Source: Bugula neritina (lineage: Eukaryota; Bryozoa; Gymnolaemata; Cheilostomatida; Bugulidae). Taken from it: a DNA stretch of 64,000 bases. Positions 33,124 to 44,398 of this stretch are shown here, piece after piece. The notes under the pieces were generated by a model. It ran no database searches. It was given only the letters and a program-made list of their open reading frames with translations, and had not been told where the DNA came from. Location of the stretch: positions 895,001 to 959,000 of the forward strand of contig OZ037772.1 of the NCBI GenBank assembly GCA_964035545.1, read 5' to 3'. How positions within the stretch are numbered: the first letter of the stretch is position 1; each line of letters starts with the position of its first letter. The position numbers were made by a program, and so were the translations under genes.

Positions 33124-33256
33124 CACTTCTTATTTCCTTCAAGTTCATAGTGCTGAGAAAATTGTGTGATGAGATCTTATCAAAGCCCATCCTCAATTTG
33201 GCTTCAGTTAATAAACCTTTAATGATATGTAACTGCTAAGGGGGCACAACTCTTAA
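33124..33256 (-). pseudogene. citron-like kinase C-lobe end exon
   Basis: Reads IKGLLTEAKLRMGFDKISSH and NFLSTMNLKEIR, aligning with the end of the AGC-kinase domain (RL.. ..HPFF). The 5' part reads sensibly only in another frame (ELCPLSSYISL), and the main frame has a TAG there, so a 1-base indel is likely. Confidence 0.65.
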
Positions 33257-33326
33257 CTATAAATTGAACACCAGGCACATTAAATAAGGTTTTTTGTAAA
33301 ATATGTCATCATAAACAATAAGCTAC

Positions 33327-33536
33327 CTTGAATTTCATAATTTTACTGTAAGTATTGCCAGCACTGTGGTTTTCATCAGAAAAAGGAAGGTGGCCGCAGA
33401 CCATTTTATAAGTGATGATGCCGAGAGCCCACCAGTCAACCAGTCTGTTGTAAGGTCGATCTGAGCTAGAGTTCATAGATGTCAGCAGCTCAGGGGCAAT
33501 GTAGTCAGGGTTTCCAATGGCCATTTCACCAGATAC
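33327..33536 (-). pseudogene. citron-like kinase activation-loop / C-lobe exon
   Basis: Codes EMAIGNPDYIAPELL, then VDWWALGIITYKMVCGHLPF and FSDENHSAGNTYSKIMKF. The APE motif and the D-W-W/G helix-F region are present. It starts at GTATCT in phase 0, incompatible with the phase-2 end of the previous exon. The 237 bases between them contain no HRD or DFG. Confidence 0.88.
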
Positions 33537-33773
33537 CTATCACACATAAGAAAAAAAAATCATTATTGTAAATTTAAATCTTTAAGGCAACACTTTCATT
33601 TTATTTGCATTTAATTATTTTAAAAATTCACAAGTCTTAGCTTAGCAACAAAAAAATAAACTCTGCATAGGATTACATAACAGAAAAAGTAAAGGTAAAT
33701 ATTACAACTGTTATCTGCTAAGCATTGAAATATAAACATTATCGTGTCACAAATTGGGATGCATAAAACTTGC

Positions 33774-34868
33774 CTGCCAAGAAGAATGGCTAAATCTCCC
33801 CCAGGATGAAAATTCATAGCTAAATACAAACAATACTTGTTCTGGAAGGCATAATGAAGTTGTGTGAACCAGGCACTATTACTCTTAGCCATGATATCTC
33901 GTTCCTCTTTAAAGTATGCAGCCTACACATAATCCAAGACAATTGTTGTCAGTGCATATAAGAGCTATTATAGAAAGAGTTTAGAAAGCAGGACAGAAAG
34001 ACTAGGTTGAGCTGCAAGGGGTAGATAGGAAGACTGGTTAAACATTGTATTACAGGAAAGCGAAAGATATTCCACATTTTTTTAGATTCTTATAACAGCA
34101 GGCCTCTAAAACACACTGGCAGCACTAAAGTTATGTGTGACCAATTTTCACCCCACATCCCTGCGACTATGTATGTGATTAGAAGATAACTGAAGCAACC
34201 CTGTAAATAAATCACAGCACAATGAGTCACTCAACACCGACAATTTACAATAAGTCACCCTCTAATGCATTGCATTTCTCATAAGAGCCTGCTTTCCTTT
34301 CTAATGTCAAGTTTACCATGTAGGTGATACAAAAGGTTCACAGGATAGAGTTTGTCAAAGACCAAAGCAAAGTGAACAAAAGGTGAGTTCAACACTCAGA
34401 AAATAAAAGCGAATTTACAGTCTCAATGACCTGAAAGGTGGGATCATTCTAAAGCATGCGTAAAAACCAACACATAACACAAGAACTTATTTTAAATATT
34501 ACAAGAGTCAGCTAAATCAAAGCAACATCCTGGGATATTAACGCACCATTAAGAAGTTGAATGCCTCAAAGTGAAATTTTAAGAAAATATTACATATTGG
34601 CAGTACAAACATAGCCCATGCTTTGTTACGGATAGCAAGAACTTGACAGACAGGAATATAACAATATATTATGTTATTTGCTATTCATGATGAATTAAAT
34701 AGAGAAAAAGTTTCCACAAAACCAACCTCTTGATGTGCAAGTACATCTTCCTTTCTAATAACCTTCAAAGCATAAGTTTCTCCTGTGAGCTTTTCTTTTA
34801 CAACTTTGACTTGACCAAAATGACCTTGCTCGATAAGCTTCAGGGTCAAAAAGTTATATTTATATAAC
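33774..34868 (-). pseudogene. citron-like kinase N-lobe exons
   Basis: 34727-34868 codes the glycine-rich loop and catalytic Lys (LIEQGHFGQVKVVKEK, then YALKVIRK), with the loop's first Gly replaced by Gln-Gly-His as in citron's GCGHF. 33774-33922 codes EERDIMAKSNSAWFTQLHYA then LYLAMNFHPGGDLAILLGR, the C-helix-to-hinge region. The second exon ends in GGCAG|GCAAGT, a GC donor, in phase 2. Confidence 0.85.
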
Positions 34869-35800
34869 CTAGTCATAGTGAAATCATACACATGAGGAAA
34901 TCATGTTGACTTTTGTGTGCAAATTAGTCATAGCCATAAAAGCAAAACAGCTACATATACGTGACTAATGCAATGGTTTTTTCATTATAGGCTCGTTGGT
35001 TAACTTTGTTTGTTTTGATGAGAGCAAGAAATTTCACTGGCATTCCGATTAATTACATAGCATATTATAGGACTAGGCAGATGTATATGCTGTAGAATGA
35101 TTTTTGGACCTTTCAATCAGCATATGAAAAACTGTAGTCAAAAAACAAGTGATCATAAAAAATTATTTTATATGAATAAAAAGTGACTAAAATGCAAACA
35201 ATTATTTTGAAATAATACTTGCATAGACTTGCGTGCTATACTAATTACAAGTATAAGCTAAATAACAAAAGAAAATTACATATATACTAACAGTTTATAA
35301 AGTAGAATTTGTGACAACGATTTATAAAACGAAATAGTATAAGTTCGACAATCTTGCAGCACCTTGAAACACAAAGTGTAAAGATGCATGCGTCAGTATA
35401 CAGAGTTTGTTGATGTAAAGTTGTTATATCAAAGTTTTGCTATACATGGGCTGACAGTTAAGCAGCCACCTACAAATAATTATATATATGTGACCTACCA
35501 CTACACAACCAGGCTATCTAGGTAAAAATTACAGATTGATAATAACTATAAAATTATATATATATAAGTGTTAAAATATCATTGAAAAAACTTGGTAAAA
35601 CTTCTGTTTGACAAATATGATTCAATTTTTGATGAATGCTTTCGAAAATATATTTAGAAAGTTTAGATTATTAATTATTAATAACATGAACAGTAACGCT
35701 TTTAACCTCTTCAAAAAAATCGCAAGAGAGGCAATTGCTAAAACACAAAAAGAAAACAGGAATAATGTTGCTGAAAAATAAGTTTATACAATAGTGTTTA
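34869..35800. other. AT-rich stretch upstream of the kinase exons, nothing seen
   Basis: No convincing first exon, promoter or repeat identified. Confidence 0.4.
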
Positions 35801-35819
35801 AATTAGGCCATAATAAAGT

Positions 35820-37397
35820 ATAATAATATGAGAGGTAATAATGGCACAGTTAATAATATAATGCCACAGGAAATAATGGCACATGCAGGTGGTAATATGA
35901 GGACACAGGTGATAATGTCACAGGTAAGAAGGGCACACAGCGAAAAGTAGGAAAACATGGCACACTTATCTTCAATTTTTCCAAACACCCATTCTCACCC
36001 TTATACCCTAATACTGAAAATGTGCCATTCTTACCTATTTTTCTACTTGTGCCATAACTACCTGTATGTGCCATTTTAACCATAGACACCACCCACAATG
36101 CATCAATTAGAAAAGATTTCAAATAACCCTTCATTGCTGAATTATTATGAACCAACTCAATACAATCCTCCTGTAATTCTTCTGGAATCTTTTTAACAAA
36201 ACATTGGAATTTTTCACATGTCATGCTAAGAATCTAGCTCCTTCTTTTTGAGAGGTAGCTAAGAGAAATTTCGTTAAAACTCTATCAAGAGTTCATAGAG
36301 ATGCTCAGAAATTTTTTTGAAAACTTATCTGGAACAAGTGGTGCCTGGTAAAAGTAGCACAGGTAAAATGGCACAGGTAGTAGTGGCACAAATGGAAAAC
36401 TAGGTAAAAATGGCACATTTTCAATATTGAAGTTGGATATTTAGGGTTTTGAGTTCAGAATGGGGGGGTTTGGAGGTATGGCTTTTGGGAAAATTTTACC
36501 ATCAGTGTGCGATTTTTACTTGTGTCATTTTTACCTAAAATTGGAACAGGTTCTTCTCCTATAACAGTTCATTGAGTGTGGAGAAAGACACCACAATTTT
36601 GAAAAATACACAACCGCTTTAGTGTAACTTTAGAAACACTGACGCTGCTGTGAAAAGCAATGATATATGATGATTGCACTCCTGCATGTTTAGGTTCAGA
36701 TTATTTAGAGTAGCAAATATATTTACAAGGTATATGTAGTATGCAGTTTATAGAGATTGACTATTGCATGGCTGCTAAAAGGTGGCCTGTTATTTTTAGC
36801 AAACTTTTTGACTTCCATTTGGAAGTAGCACAGAAAGCAGTAAGGGTAAAGTAATTAATAAACGCATTCATGTCGAAGTAAACTGAGATGGCAAAATATA
36901 GTTTGGTTAAATAAGGGAGCTAAGATGAAGGTTTATATAGATATTGTTATGATTTTCAGAATTAGGGTCAATGTGCAACCAAGAGAGTCTAATTACTTGC
37001 TATAGAACTGCACCAGGATAAGTCGAGTTAATACAGTTATATTTTAAGTACAAGGATACATAATAAAAATGATACAGAAACAGTTAGTAATTTACACATC
37101 TATTTAATCTACTGCACTATCCTCAACTGACTAGTAGCGCGAAGCTAACTACTGCTACTAACTGACAGCCTCGCTAATTGGCTGTACATCGTTCCGGGTC
37201 AATACGCGACCCCGCGTATTGTGCTGCAGGTAGCTCCACGAGCCACCACAATATATACACCTATATAACGTGTAACTTGCAAGAGCCCAAAAGGCCTTCA
37301 TCAAACTTTGTGAATTTTTCAAATTTCAAATTCTTCCTTTAAAATGTCCAAATTTTCCCCTAGGAGGAATTTCCTCCAGGTTGGGAACCACTGAACT
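35820..37397. mobile_element. hAT-like element, copy 2, with inverted arms
   Basis: Right end AGGTTGGGAACCACTG at about 37376-37392 is a hAT-type terminus. The interior 36540-36830 matches copy 1 at 32.4 kb. An inverted pair, 35935-36080 against 36355-36460 (AAATGGCACAGGTAGT and its complement), forms a foldback around a minus-strand coding remnant. Around 37130-37240 a GC-richer piece with no match to copy 1 looks like a further insertion. Confidence 0.5.
36075..36224 (-). pseudogene. hAT transposase (ZBED5-like) C-terminal fragment
   Basis: Minus-strand reading VKKIPEELQEDCIELVHNNS then AMKGYLKSFLIDALWVVS resembles the P-x-x-L-Q-x-E-x-I-D-L-x-x-D/N-S segment near the C-terminus of hAT-derived ZBED5/FAM200-type transposases. 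Only about 50 codons remain. The location between inverted arms of a hAT-like element supports the reading. Confidence 0.4.
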
Positions 37398-38929
37398 AAA
37401 AGAAAACATGTAAACATGAATATTACCAACTGCATGCATCACCAGTTACGAGACTGTTGGGTTACAACTTACAATATTTGTAAGCTGAAGAGCTATTAAT
37501 AGAGATGATGGTATTACAGTATAACTTAGTCAGCTTATTATCATGAGTTAGTCACTGCTAATATGCTATGCTATGGCTAACAGTCACATAGCTACTAACA
37601 AATAATTCTACTATTTATTATGACTATTATGACATCTATGCTGAAGAAGTAAAATGTGCCTTTAAACAATACATCATATTTTATGTAAAAAAGTGTTTAA
37701 ATACAGTACTCAAATTTCGGTGTTCGAAATTTATTTTTTTGTTTCAAACGTTATTAAAATACAAATCAGAAGACTTTTCACCAATTAATAGTAAATTATG
37801 CTAAAGAACTAGTGTTGACTTGTAGAATAAATTAGCAAGAGAAGTAACTCCTGAATAACATGGTTAAACAGTCACAATAATATTTCTCAAAGATTATAGC
37901 CTCAAGTTCATACACTATTGTGATGCAGTTAGGTATTCTATAGAGTTGGTATTGATATCACAGTACAATTAGGTCATGAGCTTTCACCAGGCATTAAGTT
38001 TTTACCTCCACTGATGGATTAATCTTAGGGCTGTTACAGTTTATCGAATAATTGCAAACTATTTTGTATATACAATGAAAATTTCTTACAGAAAAGTGTC
38101 CAATTTTTGTTGAAGAAGTTATAACTAAGACTTTTCTTTGAAATAAATGCTATATAATATGTTTAAAAATAAGATTTTAAAATTATTGTATATGCTTTTA
38201 TTTATAGTGAATGAATTACTCGACGAATGTTTACTTATGGTTTGGATTGGCAATGTTATTACTGCATAAACAATATAATATGCAGTTCTATGTGTATTGT
38301 GAAACGGTTAGCACTCAGGTTACTATTCTATGAGACAAATTTGGGATTTGCTCCCCCAAAAGAATTGAAACTATAATATATATGTTTTGTATAATATGCA
38401 TATCTATTTGATGATAATATTGAAGCAAGCAAAATTATAATAACAAAATATTACAAGACAAAGATTATCCTAGCGATCCTTTGAAATCTTGCTGTGTTTA
38501 TATATTATACTGACAAAAATGATTAACTTACTACGAGGTTTTTAGTCAAATAACAAGAGACTAAATCCAAAACTAATTTATAATTATTCTTAGCATATGA
38601 CAAGTATGAATGTTACAGCTGCTCTTGTACAATGTACTTGTACAGCTCTTACTCATCCTAGTATGTTTAACTGGCATAGCATCCTTGTCTTTCTAGGGAC
38701 TCGGTACATCACTGGAGTGCAGAGGTCATCTCCAACAAAAGACTTTGAATTAGAGTGGATAAATAAAAGTAAGCGCTTGTAATGTTTTTCAACTCTAATT
38801 AAAGTTCCCAAAATGTTATTGTTGGTAAGTTTCAGGCTCAAGAATAATCTTGTATTTTCTTATTAAAGAACAAAAAGAGAAAAAAAGAAAAAAATACGGG
38901 TCCTAAGTCGCAAAAACCAAAAGATAGCT
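37398..38929. other. AT-rich spacer; possible tRNA-like remnant near 38300
   Basis: No gene seen. Around 38298-38360 a string with ACGGTTAGCACTCAGG and later TTGGGATTTGCTCCC loosely resembles a tRNA D-arm and T-arm, at most a decayed tRNA-derived repeat. Confidence 0.3.
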
Positions 38930-39110
38930 ATTCCGGAGGTGTGGACATGTTCAAAAGTTTCAAATTTGGGGAAGGAGAATCTAAAGAAGTTCACAAAGAT
39001 GTCTTAGAAAAATTTGACAACTCTTGTAAAAAGACCTTCAAGAAAATAATCAAGAGACATCAACTGCTATCAATAGATGAGTATGTCACCAACTTACATT
39101 GTTTATGAGC
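38930..39110 (+). pseudogene. LTR-retroelement gag fragment, copy 1
   Basis: Reads GVDMFKSFKFGEGESKEVHK and KIIKRHQLLSIDEYVTNLH. Same sequence family as 43843-44040 but lacking about five codons (TKQEC) before SIDEYV. Too short to act. Confidence 0.6.
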
Positions 39111-39178
39111 TTGATAGAGATAAAAATTCACTCAATACCAGAGACATATTTTTAAATATTGTTGTTTTGTGTTTGCAG

Positions 39179-39417
39179 GTGAAAGACCATTTCCATGTGA
39201 TGTCTGTGGCAAGGCTTTCAAGCACAGACACCATCTTGTAGAGCACAGGCAACTACACACCGGAGAGAAACCCTTTCAGTGGTCTGGTAAGAAGTTTACT
39301 CACTCCGGTTCCTATATTCAACATCGAAATCGCACAAACAAATGTGACAAAGTTAAAAGTGTAACATTTGCTGCCAATAGAAGTCTGCCTATAGTAGTAG
39401 ATGCTACTTTATCATAG
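39179..39417 (+). pseudogene. ZEB/zfh1-like C2H2 zinc-finger exon
   Basis: Exon after TTTGCAG to TAG at 39415. The first finger is complete: [20 protein letters not shown] with linker HTGEKPF. The second reads [17 protein letters not shown]. Its HSGSY motif is characteristic of the C-terminal finger cluster of ZEB/zfh1 transcription factors, but the C-x2-C pair has been lost, apparently by a short deletion. No other exon of such a gene is recognised. A transcription factor with two intact fingers would need about six more bases here. Confidence 0.6.
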
Positions 39418-40823
39418 AGTGTTGGCTCACAAGAGTTTCTCATCTTAAGCATTAAAGTAGGCATTATTTGTGTGAATTTTATCCAAGTTATCATGTAGTT
39501 TTCTTATCATACGATACAACTTATTGAGATATGGTAGTAGAAAAATATAAAAAAGATATTTTAGTTTAGGAGGAAAAACTGAAAAGTTACCAAAACCGAA
39601 GATGAGGTCTAGCCGAATAATAAGAAAATTCTCACAACAAAGTAATTCGCAATGAAGGGTCAGAGGTCAAACATACACCAAATCTAGCAAATTTATTATC
39701 TTCAACAGCCTCTCAATGAAACCATGCCATGCCTAGTTCATGTCTTAGCAACATACAACTGAGGGGGAGATGGGGTGGGTGGGGGAGCATGACTAGCAGA
39801 GACTTAGCTATTATAAACTAGGTCAGGAGAACATAACTCTGAAAATATATATATATAATTTTGTATGCTCACATGGAACTATAGAAGGAAATGTCAGCTA
39901 GAAGAGGAAGGAAATGGAGGTCAAGGCCAGCACCGCAATGTCAAGGTCAACTGGAAAAAAGTAGTTTTAGGTCACGACTTGTCATTCTCAATTATGGCTG
40001 CTAGTTTGAGCACACTTTTGGACTAGAAGAGGAAGGAGGCGAGGAGACCACAGAGCTCTCTGGGTAGGGAGGTGAAACACGCGTTAGCTACAAAGCAAGA
40101 GTTGAAAAGAGAAATAATTAGAAAAAGTTGAAATTTTACTCAATTTGATCCAAAATGAACAGATATTAATAAAAACTTTTTGGATGCACATATTTGTCTT
40201 ATATCCAAGTTAAAATAAATGATATGTTCTGTTACCTAATTTATTCATTGTTTGAACAGCATGCATCTAAGTAATGTAGAATAGTCATTTGGTGTAAACA
40301 TTATATATACCTAGAGTTAATTTTTATTAAGCACTCATGTTTTAGGTTTTCATATTATTTTGGTATGCTGCTATAAACTGCAAGATTGATTGTTAAATAA
40401 GTAATATGCTAATAGCTGCAGTAACTAATCTAAACTATCTAAAATAACATTCCAATTTTATTTGATTTGGGACAAAAAACAGTAATAAAATTATTATTAG
40501 AGTTGATACAATAAAAGTTATCTTTCGTTTGTACTCAAATACTGTGCTTATTCTCTCTAACAAAGAGTATGTTCAGACACTAGTTGCATTCATAACCCAC
40601 AGTTTACTACAGTATCATGATTATATTAGCTAAGAATGTACCTGTGGTATTGTTTGGAGTTTACAGCATTGACATCAAAGGGGCTTTACTAATTTAAATT
40701 TGTTTGATCAATGAATCATAGCACTTACTATCATGCAGTCTAAATTTCTGTTCTGCATGCATCTTCAAATGAGATTTAAATGTTCAATTAGAATAACTTA
40801 TTTAATGTTTTGTTTATTTTTAG
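39418..40823. other. spacer with one interspersed repeat
   Basis: Contains the repeat at 39857-40172. The remainder is AT-rich with no coding signal. Confidence 0.5.
39857..40172. repeat. 315-bp interspersed repeat next to (TA)n, copy 1
   Basis: Directly follows a (TA)n tract. About 90% identical, same orientation, to 50149-50463 (GTATGCTCAC.TGGAACTATA onward). No open frame. Ends in AACAGATATTAATAAAA in both copies. Confidence 0.88.
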
Positions 40824-41354
40824 TTAGCAATGTTGAAAATATTGGAGAGGTAACATGCAGCTCAACAAACCATGGAAGGTTTGTGTTGACACTTTGAAAA
40901 TGTTTTATGGTTACAATTGGCATAACATACAATTACTTTAATGTGATAATGATTGTATTAAATTATCAGTATGACAAGACACTTTTATCTACGATATTTT
41001 TCCTGTTTTAAAGTACAAGAAATAGATGAAAATAACAGCTCCAGCGCCGGACCAGCTGATCCTATTGAAACACTCAAGAAAGACATATAGAAGGTGCTTA
41101 GTAATGTACCATAATCAAATTTCTGTATTTATACAAGTTTTCAGCCAAGGAGTTGCAATCACATGTTCTCCTGTAGTTTTCAAAACAAAAGGATGCTTTT
41201 GTTGAGCAGAGTCTTGAGCTTGGTGACTTGACGAAATTGCTTTGGTCTTAGATAAGTCACAAAAGCATTTATTTGTAGTTAATCTAAATACTAATATAAG
41301 ACAGTTATAAACTAGATCTTAGTTTCAGGTCATATATAGTATGAAATTTCACAG

Positions 41355-41536
41355 ACATGAAGAAACAACTAAAGGAGGTGATGGATGGGCAGAAAAAACT
41401 GATGGCTATAATCACTGATAGCCATAGTGGCAAAGACAATATAACTGAGCAGCTGGAGGAGCCGCTAAAAACAATACAAGAGTTTGAATCTCTTGAAGAA
41501 CTTCTCCAATCCTCAAGAGAAAAACGTTCTGCTCTG
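41355..41536 (+). CDS. DUF4806 gene, N-terminal coiled-coil exon
   Basis: Open exon between TTCACAG and GTACAT. Reads MKKQLKEVMDGQKKLMAIIT then EQLEEPLKTIQEFESLEELL. A helical segment precedes the conserved F-x-S-x-E-E-L start of DUF4806. Confidence 0.6.
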
Positions 41537-41774
41537 GTACATAGTATACTACTATATAATATAGATTGCATAGCTAGTTTAAAGACTTTTGGTGTATAAC
41601 ATGCAATATATAACATCCTGGCGTAGTTGATATTAGAATACAATTTCTAGTGAACTGTAGATTTTCAAGCTATAAAGTGTGTTTTTCTTATGGAATGTAA
41701 ATTCATGCTATGAAATATAGGTGCATTAATGTTGTAGACAAAGTTTTTTTCCAACTGGGGGGAAAAAACTGCGC

Positions 41775-41805
41775 GGATAATATCATATCATATCATATCA
41801 TATTA
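41775..41805. repeat. (TATCA)n microsatellite within DUF4806 exon
   Basis: About five TATCA units in the middle of the domain exon. They separate two conserved segments that lie in different frames. Confidence 0.9.
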
Positions 41806-42429
41806 TGGTGAAAAGAGCCATGAGAAGAATTGGCACCAATGGGCTGTGGAGCCATTTCAGTATGAAGGGCAAAGCCCATAAACAACATAAAAAGCTGTCT
41901 CTAAAAAAAACTGCAGCTTATAAATGCATACTCAGTAAGTCATATAAATTAATCTCGTTTATTTACATCATAATTAGTTTCACTTCGCTTGTTTTTCAGA
42001 AATAATTTCAAAGGTTACAGAAGTAAAGTTATAAGCTAAATTTACTTTGATTGAAAAGATATACAGTCAGCATATTTTTTGTTTCATGTAGAAGGTTAAA
42101 GCTCACAGTTGCTAATATAAATTTGTTTTAAAAATGTTTGGCTATTTTATCTTCTAACTTGAACATGCAATACAGTCTGTATTTTGGGAGATAATATAAT
42201 ATTGAAATAAAATCTGTATCAAAACTTATCAAATCTCTGGGGCTGCATCAGCAGTTAAAATAGTTGTTGAGTTGTTGAGTTTAGAATAATTGCTCATCTA
42301 CAAACTTACTGCGTTCACTAAGTTTTACTTTCTAATTATATTTCAGAAGCTCTGCTGAAAAGTAAAAATAATAAAGAAATAGATATAGAGATTGAAGTAT
42401 CGCTATTTTTGCGGGAGTGCCCTGATTAA

Positions 42430-43694
42430 CTGGGAGGAGATAAGTATAAAAAGACAAATTTGCAAGATGAGGTAAAGCTATACGATTATTGCAGTTATAG
42501 GGAGACTTGAACTGCTTGAACTGACTGGTATATAAAAATGGCTATAATTGGCTTCAAATTGGTTTACAAATATTAAACTAAAATTAATAATTTTAGGTTG
42601 TACTGCACATTCAAGTTACTACTTTATTTATGCTTCATTTTGACCATGGCGCTGAAGCTGCAGCAAGGTATATACTATTTTTTGATCAAATGTAAAAACG
42701 TAATCTTTCAAAATTTGTCTAGCTATAGCACCAGAAATGTAATCAATAATGAATATTAACATTTCATAGTGAAAAAACATCTTCAAAGTGTTTTTTTAGC
42801 CCTAAATGTAAATTAAAATTAATTAATAATTAGTGGTTTTACGTGAATGCTTATATTGAATACTTTTTCTTTCATAAATTGATTCCCTTTCATCTTCAGA
42901 AGATGAGGACAGCTGAACCAATGACTTTTTTATATCATTTTATTATTAAATTAGAAGAGTTGAAGGCTTCTAATGAAGAGCTAAATTTGAGATTTACTTA
43001 TATTTTGTACATATAAAAATAATTTGATTAACTAGTAAATAGAACATACAATTAGTACTGACAGTCTTGATTTTATTGTAAATTATATCTCATGTGAGTT
43101 TGCAAAAAAAGATACTTTTGCACTGTTTTTGTTCTGTTGTTTTTCATTTTTCTTAACAAAATAAAATAGCCATTACAGAGATCAGTGTAGGATCGCCAAC
43201 CTTTCACCAACGTTGTATGAAAACCATTTATGCAACGTTATGCAACACAACGTTTATGGAACGTCAGTGAAAGTTTTGCGATAAACGTTTGTTTTAAAAG
43301 TTGTATATAGTACAAATATGTGTCGACATTTAAACGTTTATTAAACAATTTGTAAATTGTTGGTGGAGTGATTGTTAAAGAACTAAGGGGATGTTTTGAT
43401 GGCTCTATAACTGAACCTGAAGAATCAGCTAGTGCTATACTAGACTGACTATACAAAGATATCAAGCAAGGCTATGTCAATTATTGTACTCGCGATAATT
43501 TGCTATATCTCATAACCAGCTGCACAGAACCAAAGCAAGCATGGGGCACTTTACAAAAACCCAGAATCAGAAAGCAAGTCAGGAAACTGACAGTGCCTTC
43601 CTCCTATCAAAAAGAGAGACAACCAACTATACTAACAAAAAAAATACTTAAACTAACATAAAATTTGTCAAGATAAAAAATAGTTGTTGTAAAC
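42430..43694. other. AT-rich spacer, nothing seen
   Basis: A degenerate palindromic cluster of AACGTT motifs lies at 43208-43345. No coding signal. Confidence 0.45.
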
Positions 43695-44398
43695 ATGGCA
43701 ACTGCACAAGATGGTGCAGAGTTGTCCACCCAATGGTCCTGCTTCAAGGAAGAGTTCAATTATTATCTAATAGCCTCAGAAAAATCTGATGAAGAGGATA
43801 AAATAAAAATAGCCATTCTAAAGCGGACCATTAGACCGAGAGGTGTGGACATATTCAAAAGTTTCAAGTTTGGGGAAGGAGAATTTAAAGAGGTTTACAA
43901 GGATGTCCTATATAGGAAAATTTGACAACTTTTGTAAAAAGACCTCCAACAAAATAATCAAAAGACATCAACTGCTATCGACAAAACAGGAATGCTTATC
44001 AATAGATGAGTATGTCACCAACTTACATAGGATCGCCAGAAAATGTGACCTTGGTGACATGTATGATGATTTTTTTATGCAGGCCTTTCTTCTTGGCATC
44101 AACGACATGAACAACTTTGGAGAAAATTGTTCGAGGAGTCAGAAAACATAGACCTCAAAAAAGCTATTAAAAGTGCAAAGTGGCTGAGAGCTCTCAGAGT
44201 AATATGAAGACTATTAAAGCGGAAGGAGAATCAATTCATACACTTGGTCTCAAGGCCACTAAAGCAAACAAAAGTGTCAAACTGTACTTACGCACAACTG
44301 ACAAAGAAGCGAATAATCCTGCCAAGTCTAACTGTGGAAACTGTGGTAACTCTCATCATGCAGTCACTGAACACATAGCTAAAACATTAAAGCTTTAA
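43695..44398 (+). pseudogene. LTR-retroelement gag remnant, copy 2
   Basis: ATG at 43695. Three overlapping frames together read WSCFKEEFNYYLIASEKSDE, KRHQLLSTKQECLSIDEYVT, NLHRIARKCDLGDMYDDFF, and a broken zinc knuckle CGNCGNSHHAVTEH in which the last Cys is His. This is gag of a Ty3/Gypsy or BEL-like element unrelated to the one at 15-22 kb. At least two frameshifts. No pol follows. Confidence 0.7.

Larger units (their letters stand above)
23973..34868 (-). pseudogene. citron-like (ROCK/MRCK family) kinase gene, incomplete
   Basis: Minus-strand gene for a Rho-effector Ser/Thr kinase with a long coiled coil, a cytokinesis/actomyosin regulator in animals. Exons: 34727-34868, 33774-33922, 33327-33536, 33124-33256, 31342-31513, 30632-30757, 29048-29176, 27774-27873, 24969-25063, 24349-24537 and 23973-24140. 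Similarity is closest to citron kinase (QGHFGQVKVVKEKLTGETYA; DLPFIGFTFYRNLAWL after the C-tail). Damage: the exon for HRD and DFG is absent and flanking phases do not fit; a frame break or TAG lies in exon 33124-33256; exon 30632-30757 needs a frame change. The C1, PH and CNH domains that end citron are not found. First exon(s) also missing. Confidence 0.75.
40824..42429 (+). pseudogene. DUF4806-domain gene
   Basis: Candidate exons: 40824-40849, 41014-41093, 41355-41536, 41738-41934 and 42347-42429. Together they give the DUF4806 pattern: FESLEELLQSSREKRSAL, then FQLGGKN, VKRAMRRIGTNGLWSHFSMKG and KALLKSKNNKEIDIEIEVSL to FLRECPD with TAA at 42427. DUF4806 proteins are common in arthropods and other invertebrates, often with BEN or transposon-derived parts. 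Function unknown. Two defects: TAG at the end of exon 41014-41093 and a TATCA repeat expansion in exon 41738-41934 that changes the frame between FQLGG and VKRAMRR. Confidence 0.6.

Noticed and set aside
38298-38360. tRNA gene
   Set aside because: Only vague D-arm and T-arm resemblance; no acceptor stem or anticodon loop could be paired.
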